Source: G963669295 sp963669295 (GTDB lineage Bacteria; Bacteroidota; Bacteroidia; Flavobacteriales_D; CALLUQ01). From it: a stretch of 64,000 nt of DNA. Within the stretch, counting starts at the first letter, position 1, and each line of letters begins with the position of its first letter. The DNA lies in the NCBI GenBank assembly GCA_963669295.1, contig OY769938.1, positions 1,302,001 to 1,366,000 of the forward strand, given 5' to 3'. Shown one piece after another: positions 26,839-36,100 of this stretch. The position numbers were made by a program, and so were the translations under genes. The notes under the pieces were generated by a model. That model ran no database searches. It was not told where the DNA came from and saw only the letters and a program-made list of their open reading frames with translations.

Positions 26839-28527
26839 TTATCGCAATACCGATACATGACCGGAAAGCGTGTATTTTAATTCTTCTTTAGCATTGTACT
26901 CGTACTTCGTGCTGTTGGGCTTCACAATGTAGTAGTATATCCCATCCGACACCGTTGATCCATTTTTATGAGTACCATCCCAATCGTTTTTATAGTCTTC
27001 GTTTTCGTACACTATTCCTCCCCAGCGGTTATAAATAATCAGGTATGCCTGTATGTACTGGTCGAGGTTAGGAATGGCAAAGAAATCGTTAATGCCATCA
27101 CCATTAGGGGTAAACACATTAGGGGGTATGATTTGACATTGCACCCAAACAGGCACTTCTCCCACTTCAATGTAATTGCCACATTGATCGGTAATGGCCA
27201 CCCTATAATGCGTTGTTTCATCGGGTGCTACCACCACGGTATCGCTGGTTCCACCAGCATTGCTCCACACAAAGCTATAAGGGCTTAAGCCGCCTGTAGC
27301 AGCAACACCAATCGTGCCACTTTCAAATGGAGTGCAAATGTTAATACTATCGCTTACTACCGCCTCCATCGGCTCAATACTTTGTATGTATATTTCTGCC
27401 ATGATACAGCCATTTACTCCGATCAATTCCAAACGAATGGTGTCTACTCCTTCTGGCAATTGATCCTGGAAGGCATTCACCAATAATGTATCGGCAAACT
27501 GACCTGCAGAAATGATGATGCTGTTGGGAAGGTTGTTGTAATCGCTCCCCATGGTAGCATTACCCCCTACTGTAAACTGAAGCGTATCGGCCTGAGTAGT
27601 ATCAGACACTGAAAATACAAATCCAGCCGTGCCACAGTCTTCGCCAATAACATTGTTGGCAAAAGGGGTAAATGCGCTTACCCCTACACCGTCGGAACTA
27701 AAGCTTCCTGCTTCCAAAAACACTCCTGAGTCGTAGGCGGCATCACCAGCATCGCCAATGGCTAATTTTATGTGGTACGATTCTCCACAAATCACATCAG
27801 CCTCGGCAGTAAGCACTATCGTCATGCCATCGTATTGCACATCGTTTTGACTGTTACCAGCAAAATAAACGTTGTACGATGCCCAATTGGGATCGATGGC
27901 ATCGCAATTGTTAGCACTACCATTAGCTCCAACGGTACCATTGTTTACCGTGTTGATGGCTACCGGTGTGTTGGTTCCTGGAATTAACGCAATGTTTTCG
28001 GCATTGTAGGTTCCTCCGCCCTGGCGCGGGCCAGTTAAGAAAAACCCAAAGGCATCATTAAATCCAGCGCATACGTACTCATTGTATTCTTCTGAACCGA
28101 ATACATATCGAAATTCTATGCGATCGCCAGATGGAATAAAATCAAATTCAAGGATGGCTTCATCGTATACCTGGTTGGGTGTAATGTTTGCCAAATCGGG
28201 GTCGGTGCCTACCTGACCAGAGCCACCATTGCTGGCGCTGCCACTATTGTTTGGGCCTACTGCCAGGGTAACATTGCCCGATCCCATAACGATGCCGGAA
28301 TCAAGTCCTACATTGGTACCTACCCCATTAAAAAAGCCCACTTGCTCATTCACCGAATTGGCAGGAGCTCCATTAAATGTAATATTGGAAGCCAATACTC
28401 CACCGCCCAGCAACACATTTTGTATCAACTGCTCAGGGGTGCTATTGGTGTTATCAACCACCAATTGGGCTTTCAAGCTTTGGATGGAAAAAGCAAATAC
28501 CGAGAATAATAATAAAATGTACCTCAT
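26839..28527 (-). CDS. Choice-of-anchor L domain protein with type B T9SS sorting domain
   Basis: 562 residues: a signal peptide (YILLLFSVFAFSIQSLKAQ), then a choice-of-anchor L domain (about 25-280) with LIQNVLLGGGV at its start, FNGAPANS, DSGIVMGSG and the FRYVFGSEEYNEYV core. An Ig-like region follows (about 290-450), and the C-terminus is a gliding-motility-associated (type B) sorting domain beginning VFTPNGDGINDFFAI and containing YNRWGGIVYEN. Such proteins are secreted by T9SS and stay on the surface by a route distinct from type A cargo. Probable adhesin; ligand unknown. It has a good promoter of its own. Confidence 0.9.
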   Translation of the reverse strand: MRYILLLFSVFAFSIQSLKAQLVVDNTNSTPEQLIQNVLLGGGVLASNITFNGAPANSVNEQVGFFNGVGTNVGLDSGIVMGSGNVTLAVGPNNSGSASNGGSGQVGTDPDLANITPNQVYDEAILEFDFIPSGDRIEFRYVFGSEEYNEYVCAGFNDAFGFFLTGPRQGGGTYNAENIALIPGTNTPVAINTVNNGTVGANGSANNCDAIDPNWASYNVYFAGNSQNDVQYDGMTIVLTAEADVICGESYHIKLAIGDAGDAAYDSGVFLEAGSFSSDGVGVSAFTPFANNVIGEDCGTAGFVFSVSDTTQADTLQFTVGGNATMGSDYNNLPNSIIISAGQFADTLLVNAFQDQLPEGVDTIRLELIGVNGCIMAEIYIQSIEPMEAVVSDSINICTPFESGTIGVAATGGLSPYSFVWSNAGGTSDTVVVAPDETTHYRVAITDQCGNYIEVGEVPVWVQCQIIPPNVFTPNGDGINDFFAIPNLDQYIQAYLIIYNRWGGIVYENEDYKNDWDGTHKNGSTVSDGIYYYIVKPNSTKYEYNAKEELKYTLSGHVSVLR

Positions 28528-28616
28528 ATCCTGTTATTTACCAGATGCTGAAGCTGTAGAGAGATCGTTAAACACTTACTTTCAAGCAAATACACTCGTA
28601 TTAAAGTCTAACACTA

Positions 28617-28649
28617 CAAATGTACGTTGAATTCCTAAAACAACACAAA
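28617..28649 (-). promoter_or_regulatory. Promoter of the choice-of-anchor L gene
   Basis: Minus strand: -33 TTTG (28649-28646), 21-base spacer, -7 TACATTTG (28624-28617). Full consensus match. The predicted leader is about 80 bases. Confidence 0.65.
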
Positions 28650-28796
28650 CCTTTATTACACCTTTACTTAAAGTCAAAGGCTTATAAATTGGTTGAATTC
28701 CTGTAAAAACACAAAAGCCCCTCTCAATGCGATTATACACCAATGGCCTATTGCTGTTTGAAAGGGAAAATGACTTGATTATGAAAGGGATTGAAT

Positions 28797-28893
28797 AAAA
28801 AAAAGGTCTTGCCCGCTGTGGTTTTTTTTCGTTAAATTTGGAAAGAATACCGTTAGCTCCTTATGCGGACAAGACCCTCGCTGCTTTACTCTC
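28797..28893 (-). ncRNA. Small structured RNA candidate (about 95 nt) with own promoter and terminator
   Basis: On the minus strand, 28876-28865 pairs with 28816-28805 in a continuous 12-bp stem: eleven Watson-Crick pairs and one G.U pair. On the plus strand the same position would be a C/A mismatch, so the stem itself indicates the minus strand. Eight T follow directly (28804-28797). A -7 box TATCTTTG lies at 28906-28899, placing the start near 28893. The 48-nt interior can form a weak inner stem (GGUAUUCUUU with AAAAAAAACC). No start codon with a useful frame is present. The architecture (long closing stem, open centre, U tail) recalls 6S-like or Flavo-1-like RNAs, but neither family could be confirmed by eye. 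It lies in a 468-base gap between divergent genes. Confidence 0.6.
28809..28840 (+). promoter_or_regulatory. Possible plus-strand promoter inside the small RNA locus
   Basis: TTG (28809-28811), a 21-base spacer, then TAAATTTG (28833-28840): a good consensus promoter pointing at the gene at 28996, with a leader of about 150 bases. It lies antisense to the interior of the RNA candidate. It may be the real promoter of that gene, or the conserved interior of the RNA read on the wrong strand. Confidence 0.35.
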
Positions 28894-28898
28894 TGAAA

Positions 28899-28906
28899 CA
28901 AAGATA
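28899..28906 (-). promoter_or_regulatory. Promoter -7 box of the small RNA candidate
   Basis: The minus strand reads TATCTTTG, an exact TAnnTTTG match, 22 bases upstream of the closing stem of the RNA candidate. No good -33 box is seen. Confidence 0.5.
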
Positions 28907-28995
28907 TGTTTACAATGTTTATTGCTAAAAACTTTTTTTAGTATTAACTTAAAGTCTAAACCACACGTTGCTACCCATAACACCCAGAAAATAAG

Positions 28996-30534
28996 ATGAA
29001 TAGATCAGAACACCTTTTCCACCTAATCAAATCTCTAACGCGTTCTGAGAAGCGTTATTTTAAGATATTTGCCTCCCGGCACACCATTGGAGAGAAGAAT
29101 AATTACCTCGCAATCTTTGAATTGATCGACAAACAGGCGGAATATGACGAAGCTGCCATTCTTAAGAAGCTTAAAGGTGTAAATCCCAAGACTTTCTCGT
29201 CTGTTAAAGTGCATTTGTACAACCTTATTCTTCGCAGCTTAAGGCTTTATAACAGTAGCAAGAATAACATTGCTCAGATAAGGGAATTACTCGATTTTGC
29301 CGAAATTCTTTTTGAAAAGGGGTTATACAGCCAGTGTCGCAAAGCTTTGAATAAAGCAAAAGAGCTAGCCTATAAGGGAGAAGAGCACTTGATCTTATTA
29401 AAAATCTTTGAAACAGAAGCCGAAATTCATCGTCGGAAATTCGACATTCAAGACTTCAATAAATTCATGAATGAAGAAATGGATGAGCAATTCAAGATTT
29501 TGGAGCAACATCAAACCATTCTGAAATATCGCGAATTATTCAACAATGTGTTCTTTTTGATTCGAACTAAAGGTGAGGGCATTCGCAGTGAAGAAGAATT
29601 CAAAGACCTCACTTCGAGCATTGACTTTTCATCATTGGACAACGAGCACATGCTTACTACCAACAAAGCCCGGCTATTGTTTTATTCCACCAAATCGTTG
29701 TACGCCCATATTTTAAGCGATTACAAGCAAGCTGCTGAATACTCGAAAAAGTGTGTAGACCTGTTAGAAAACCAGGAAGTATTGTCGAGCAGTGAGGCAC
29801 AGCTGTACTACCTTGAGTTAAACAACCAATACGTAGCCTTGCGTTTACAAAAGAAATACGACGAAATTCCTCCTTTACTCAACAAGCTGAAAGAGATTCC
29901 ACATAAATCTACCAACATGGAGATTTTAGCCTTTCAGCAATATTACCTCAACCTGCTTGATTTGTACACTTCTACCGGGGAGATAGAAAAAGGAGCAACG
30001 CTTATTCCTGAAGTAGAAGAAGGGTTGGAGCAATACGAATCGAAGCTGGAAGTTACCCCAGAAGTAATTATTTACGCCAATATTGCTATGATATACTTCT
30101 TCCAGGGGGAGTACAAAAAAGCCATGCTTTGGAACAACAAAATTCTTTCTAACAAGCGTTTTTACATTCGCGAAGATTTCATTTGCTTCCACCGCATCTT
30201 TGAGTTGCTTATTTTGTTTGAGATGGGAGATTGGGATGTGTTGGATTACGCCATACTTTCTACCAATCGATTCCTTGCCAAGGCGCAACGCGAATATAAG
30301 ATGGAAACCCTTATCACCAGCTACATCAAAAAATTAAGCAAAACTACCGACCGCAATCAGCAGCACGACCTGTATGTTGAGTTTAAGCAGGATTTAATCA
30401 AACTCAAGAACGATCCATTTCAAAACGGATCGTTGGAGTACTTCGACATCATTTCCCTGGTGGATAGTAAAATTGAAGGACGTTCGTTCATGGAAATTGT
30501 AAAGCAACGTGCTATGGAGTTGAACATGAATTAA
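28996..30534 (+). CDS. Conserved helical-repeat protein of unknown function
   Basis: 512 residues, no signal peptide or membrane segment, strongly alpha-helical throughout. The N-terminus (HLIKSLTRSEKRYFKIFASR) and the segment SVKVHLYNLILRSLRLY are characteristic of a protein found widely in Bacteroidota and annotated only as hypothetical. Helix pairs from about residue 90 to 440 (e.g. LYSQCRKALNKAKELAYKGE, QAAEYSKKCVDLLEN, EYKKAMLWNNKIL) look like degenerate TPR units, so a cytoplasmic protein-protein scaffold is likely. Its stop codon shares four bases with the convergent pbpC stop codon. No function is assigned. Confidence 0.75.
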   Translation: MNRSEHLFHLIKSLTRSEKRYFKIFASRHTIGEKNNYLAIFELIDKQAEYDEAAILKKLKGVNPKTFSSVKVHLYNLILRSLRLYNSSKNNIAQIRELLDFAEILFEKGLYSQCRKALNKAKELAYKGEEHLILLKIFETEAEIHRRKFDIQDFNKFMNEEMDEQFKILEQHQTILKYRELFNNVFFLIRTKGEGIRSEEEFKDLTSSIDFSSLDNEHMLTTNKARLLFYSTKSLYAHILSDYKQAAEYSKKCVDLLENQEVLSSSEAQLYYLELNNQYVALRLQKKYDEIPPLLNKLKEIPHKSTNMEILAFQQYYLNLLDLYTSTGEIEKGATLIPEVEEGLEQYESKLEVTPEVIIYANIAMIYFFQGEYKKAMLWNNKILSNKRFYIREDFICFHRIFELLILFEMGDWDVLDYAILSTNRFLAKAQREYKMETLITSYIKKLSKTTDRNQQHDLYVEFKQDLIKLKNDPFQNGSLEYFDIISLVDSKIEGRSFMEIVKQRAMELNMN

Positions 30535-32906
30535 AAGGTGATGTATTCTACCGTAATCCAGGTATTGGCGTTGCGCCCTTTATCGTCGGTGCATGAAATC
30601 TTGAGCTTGCCTTCTGGTGGATAGTAAAATACCTTTTCGTTGGCACCTGCCATTTTATAAAATTTGTTGTTGACGTACCAGTACACCTTCTCCACATCGT
30701 TGGCTACATTGCATGTTAGCATTATTTCAGTGCTATCCACCTCATCTACAAAGTAATCGACCCCCTCTACGGGAGAGGTAATTTCGGGAACTCCATTGGC
30801 AAATACCCGTTCACAATCGGGGTTGTGGGTTGGTATTTTATCGTACTTAATTTGATATTGCTCAAAATAGGTGAGAATTTCGGGGGAGTAGTTTTGGTAT
30901 TCGGCTGCGATGTACCCTGCATCTGGTTGACAGGTGGTGCAATATGAAATGGTAGAATCGGGGCTGATCCATACTTCGCGCAAGTGCGTACATTTTTCGT
31001 TCGACGATACGGTTGGAATGAAATAATCCATTTCCTTGCTGGTACAAAAATCATCCGGCACCTTTCCACTTTCAGTACATACCAGTCGAAATTCTATTTC
31101 CTCTTCGGGAGCCATAAACCATTCACGTTGCGAATTGCGGTCTACTTCATTGAACACATTAAACAACAATGGTGATGCGGTTTCCGATCCATTCAATCCT
31201 GGAACCCCTTCGGCAGAAAAGTTCCCCACCCATACCCCAATGGTGTAGTTTTTATTGTAGCCTATGCTCCAGGCATCTTTTCTTCCATAGGAGGTGCCTG
31301 TTTTCCAGGCTACTTTTGGTAGGTGAGCACTGTTATGCCATTCAAGGGGCAGGTCGGGGCGTGTTACTTGTGTCAGGATTTCTGTAATCATAAAGTTAGA
31401 TGCTTCTGATAGCAGTCGTTCCTGGTAAATGGCCGAATCGCCTTTTAGCCAGTTGAAATGCATGTAGTTGCCGCCATGTGCAAAGGCATGATACAAATGG
31501 GTAAGCTCTTCGAGCGTTACCCCACAGCCTCCTAATACCAACGATAAACCCAGCTTGTCTTCATCTTTCCCAATTTGATTGAAATGTGCTTGCTTTAGTG
31601 CGAGGGTTAATTGTTCTGTTTTGAGTTCGCTCAATACCTTTACTGCCGGTACGTTGAGTGAATTGGCCAGCGCGTGCTCAACGGTAATGTTGCCATAAAA
31701 TTTGCCATCGTAGTTTTCGGGTTTGTACCCCGAGTAATTAACCGGTACATCACTAATAATGGTTTTAGGGGTTACCACCCCTTTATCGAATGCCAGCCCG
31801 TACAACAATGGTTTAAGTGTACTGCCTGGAGAACGTACTGCCCTTATGCCATCTACCTGTCCTCCATCATCACGGTTATTAAAATCGGCAGACCCCACGT
31901 AGGCTTCTACCGCACCGGTATGGTTATTCACTACCAGTACTGCCGCATTTTTTATGTTTTGGGTGTACAGCTGATTGACGTGGTTCATGGTAAGTTGCTC
32001 TACCTTACGCTGCTTTTGCAGATCCAGCTGTGTTTTAATAATGGGCAGGTGCGCGTACAAGCGTTTCATGCGGTACGAAAAGTGTGGTGCCAACTTGGGA
32101 GCCTCTCTGCGATAAGCACTCAATGGTTCTTCAATGGCATCATCAATGCTTTCATCGGTAAACAATCCATCGGCACGAAACCGCTCTAACCAACGGTTGC
32201 GCTCTTGCTGAATGAATTCATTGCTATGCCCTAACCGCAGCGAAGTAGGCCTGTTAGGAATGATGGCCAATGCTGTAATTTCTGCAATACTCAGGTGGTT
32301 GGGCGACTTGTCGAAGTAAAGAATAGCAGCGGATTTCACCCCCTCAATGTTACCACCATACGGCACCAGATTGAGGTACAATTGTAATATTTCATCTTTC
32401 GTGTAATGCCACTCCAATTGCATGGCGCGAAACATTTCTGTCAACTTATTCCAATAGGTACGTTCTTTGGGTGCTAACAGCCGCACCACCTGCATGGTAA
32501 TGGTAGAAGCTCCAGAGGTGCGTTTTCCTTCTACTATATTGTTGTACATGGCCCTTACAATGGCTACGGGGTTAATGCCAAAGTGGTAATAAAAATACTT
32601 GTCTTCCTTGTATACAATGGCCTTCTTTAACTCAGGAGTGATCTCTTCCAGTTCCGTCATCATGCGCCATTTATCGTCGGTGGTTAAAAAGGCATGCATC
32701 ACGGTATTGTCGTTCGCAGTAACAATGGTAGAATATTCTACTTCTACCCGAAAGGGAAACAACACATCCAGTAGTAAGAATAACAAGAAAGCCATGACAC
32801 TGCCATACAATGGTTTTCGCAATCGCCTTGGTATTTTGCGATGTACTGCTACAGCACGCGGCTGTAGCTTTTGTTTCCAACTTTGATATGTTGCTTTGAA
32901 CCCCAT
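30531..32906 (-). CDS. pbpC: Penicillin-binding protein 1C (bifunctional transglycosylase/transpeptidase)
   Basis: About 791 residues. One N-terminal membrane helix (SVMAFLLFLLLDVLFPF) is followed by a family 51 glycosyltransferase domain with the motifs EDKYFYYHFGINP and KRTSGASTITMQ, a transpeptidase domain with SxxK (PGSTLKPLLY), SxN (ANSLNVPAV) and KTG (KTGTSYGRKDAW), and a C-terminal BiPBP_C domain (about 700-791), which is diagnostic for the PBP1C group. The enzyme polymerises and cross-links peptidoglycan. The start at 32906 is chosen; the frame also opens at 32927. It is divergent from the alpha-2-macroglobulin gene, the known genetic partner of pbpC. Confidence 0.95.
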   Translation of the reverse strand: MGFKATYQSWKQKLQPRAVAVHRKIPRRLRKPLYGSVMAFLLFLLLDVLFPFRVEVEYSTIVTANDNTVMHAFLTTDDKWRMMTELEEITPELKKAIVYKEDKYFYYHFGINPVAIVRAMYNNIVEGKRTSGASTITMQVVRLLAPKERTYWNKLTEMFRAMQLEWHYTKDEILQLYLNLVPYGGNIEGVKSAAILYFDKSPNHLSIAEITALAIIPNRPTSLRLGHSNEFIQQERNRWLERFRADGLFTDESIDDAIEEPLSAYRREAPKLAPHFSYRMKRLYAHLPIIKTQLDLQKQRKVEQLTMNHVNQLYTQNIKNAAVLVVNNHTGAVEAYVGSADFNNRDDGGQVDGIRAVRSPGSTLKPLLYGLAFDKGVVTPKTIISDVPVNYSGYKPENYDGKFYGNITVEHALANSLNVPAVKVLSELKTEQLTLALKQAHFNQIGKDEDKLGLSLVLGGCGVTLEELTHLYHAFAHGGNYMHFNWLKGDSAIYQERLLSEASNFMITEILTQVTRPDLPLEWHNSAHLPKVAWKTGTSYGRKDAWSIGYNKNYTIGVWVGNFSAEGVPGLNGSETASPLLFNVFNEVDRNSQREWFMAPEEEIEFRLVCTESGKVPDDFCTSKEMDYFIPTVSSNEKCTHLREVWISPDSTISYCTTCQPDAGYIAAEYQNYSPEILTYFEQYQIKYDKIPTHNPDCERVFANGVPEITSPVEGVDYFVDEVDSTEIMLTCNVANDVEKVYWYVNNKFYKMAGANEKVFYYPPEGKLKISCTDDKGRNANTWITVEYITF

Positions 32907-33134
32907 AAACAGTGGGTAAATTAACAATTATAAATCAACCTGTGTGCTATTCTCAAAGCGGTTAATTGCAGCAACGATTCGTATTTATTCGAACAGGTAG
33001 CAGATAATAAGTGAGCAAAGGCAAATAATAAAGCGCACCACCTTTCTTCCATTATTCCAGTAATTTAACTTCGATTTAATGTGCCATTTGCTATATTAGC
33101 CTATGGTTTGGAAGCTTAAAGAAATAACAATACT

Positions 33135-36100
33135 ATGAAACTCCTCAAATACCCCATTTTCGCCCTTATTTTACTCATCGCTTCATGTTCAGGCAGTGAT
33201 GAAAATGCCATTAATGTTATTGAAAAGAACTTTGAAGAAGAGGTACCACTCGCTGGTAATCTGATATTCACTTTCGACAAAAGCCTGATATCGGATACCC
33301 TGGTAAATTATTGGGATACTACCGAATACATTAAGTTCGATCCTTACATCGAAGGGCGTTACATATGGCGTTCCTCCAGCGAACTGGAGTTTTCGCCACT
33401 TAATTACCTGCTTCCTTCTACTGAATACAGTGCGGAGTTTACAGACGAATTGGCCAGTCATACCGAAAACTTGAGCCTGGGAGAAGGTACTTCATTCAAG
33501 TTTCATACTCCTTATATTCAAACCACAGATGCAAAAGGGTACTGGGCCATTTCCAGCAACAACCCGTCTGAAGCATTTTTGCACTTCGATGTTACCTTCA
33601 ATTACCAGGTACGAGCTACTGAAGCTGCCGACCACATTACAGTAAAAATTGATGGGGCACCACAAGAATTTAAACTCATTACCGAAGGCATTGGAGAAAC
33701 GGTATCGTTATACCTTCCAGGGCAAAAGGTAGAAGACAAAGAAACCAATGCTGAGCTTACCGTATCGAGTGGGCTTACTCCCATTAATGGTACGCTTCCT
33801 ACTAAAGCAGCTGTTACGGAAGAAATTTACATCCCCTCACCTTACAAGCTTTCGATTTACGAAATCAACAGCGAACATGATGGGGCCTTTGGACGCATCA
33901 TCGTTTCTACCTCTCAGCAAGTAAATGCTACCAACATCAAAGATTACATTACCGTAACACCATCGGTAAAATACTCGGTAGAAACCGATAACCAGAGCTT
34001 TACATTGAAGAGTGATGAGTTTGATGTGAAACAAAAATACGACGTCACCATCCACGAAGGATTGAAAGGGGAACTTGGAGGCAAGCTCAAATACGAATAC
34101 TCTCAGCAAGTATCGTTTGGCAAGCTACGCCCCAGCATTAAGTTCCAGGATCAGAAAAGTGTTTACCTCTCGGGTCGTGGAAGTCGCGACATACAGGTGA
34201 GTATTATTAATGTGCCCAAGGTGAAGGTGAAAGTGGTGAAGATTTACGAGAACAACATCCTCAACTTTATTGGCGGTGGCTATTACGATTATTACTACGA
34301 TGATTACGATGACTATTACGACGATTACTATGGCGATGGGTATGATTACTACCGTGCCGAGCAATTGGGCGACGTAGTATGGGAGCAGGAATACGAATCG
34401 AAAGAATTGGAACGGCTGGGCAACAGCAGGCTGTTAAAACTCGACTTTAACGACAAGCTCAACGATTACAATGGCATTTATGTGGTACAGGTAAGTTCGG
34501 AAGACGATTACTGGCTGCGCGCCAATAAACTGGTGTCGATTTCAGACATTGGTTTAATTGTTAAAGAGGGCAAGGAAAGCATTACGGTTTTTGCCAATTC
34601 CATTAAAACTGCCCAACCGCTATCGGGCGTAAAGCTCACCTTTGTTGGCACCAACAACCAGGTGGCTACTACCATGACTACCGATGGCAACGGAGTAGCG
34701 GTATATCAATCGGGCGAGTTGTTGGCTCCGGGTTTTAAAACCATGCTGGTAACTGCTGAATTGGAAGGCGATTACAACTACCTGCCCTTTAGCCGTACCC
34801 GCATCAATACTTCGCGGTTTGATGTAGGCGGAAAACGGGAGAACTCTGCAGGCATTGAAGCCTTTATTTATGGCGATCGAGATATTTACCGGCCGGGAGA
34901 AACCATTAACATTTCGGCCATTTTGCGTAACTACGATTGGACAACGCCCGATCCTATTCCGGTAAAGTTGAAACTGCTGACTCCCAATGGTAAAGAATAC
35001 AAAACGGTGCGTAAAACACTTAACAAGCACGGTTCGTTCGAAACCTCTATCAACGTTCCACCTACCGCCTTAACAGGCTCTTATACGGCACAGCTTTTCA
35101 CTTCCAACAATGTGTTATTGAACTCCAAGCGCATTGCTGTTGAAGAGTTTATTCCCGACCGCATTAAGGTAGACGTAAAGCTGAGCAAAGACGAAGTAAA
35201 ATCGGGCGAATCGGTAGATGTGAATGTGAACGCCATGAACTTTTTTGGGCCACCAGCAACCAATAGAAACTACGAAGTAGAAATGTCGCTGATGCGCAAA
35301 TCGTTTTATGCCAAAGATTATCGCGATTATAACTTTAGCATTGAAAACAACAGCACTTACTTTAACAAAACGTTGCGCAAGGGAAAAACGGATGAAGGGG
35401 GCAATGCCACTGAAACGTTCGACATTCCTCATCGTTACGATCATATGGGTATTCTTCAAGCCGATTTCTTCACCACGGTATTTGATGAAACAGGCCGACC
35501 GGTAAATCGTCGCAACAGCGTTGATATTTATACCCAGGATGCTTTTTATGGCATTAAGTATGGCAGCTACTACAACCGTACAGGGCAGCAAATTAAGGTG
35601 CCCATTATTGCTGTAAATAAAGAAGGCAAGGCATTGAACAATGTTGAAGCGCATGTGCTGTTGATTAAGCACGAATACAAAACGGTGCTTACCAAGTCGG
35701 GCAGCTATTTCCGCTACCAAAGCGAGCATGAGGAAAAGGTGCTTGAAAACAAGGTGATTAAACTGAGTGGTTCGGGCAGCTACTTTAAGTTTACTCCCGA
35801 ATTGTCGGGCAAGTACGAAATTCGTATTTCAGCACCAGGGGTCAACACCTTTGTACGCCAACGTTTTTATGCTTACGGCTATGGACGTACCAGTTACAGC
35901 TCGTTTAAGGTAAACAACGAAGGGGAAATCGACATTGAGTTTGATAAAGAGAACTACATGGTAGGCGACAAAGCCAAGGTGATTTTAAAAACACCGTTCT
36001 CGGGCAAGGTATTGGTTACCGTAGAAAGCAACAAAGTAATTGAACATTTTTATGTAGAAACCGATAAGCGTGCCGCCACTTTTGAGTTGGATGTAAAAGA

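Noticed and set aside
34125..34364. Very hydrophobic minus-strand frame (Ile/Val-rich) resembling a membrane protein
   Set aside because: The Ile/Val run is the reverse complement of the Tyr/Asp codon tract on the plus strand, not an independent gene.
35115..35729. 204-codon minus-strand open frame opposite the macroglobulin gene
   Set aside because: It is a shadow of a conserved coding region with no promoter or sensible domain pattern.
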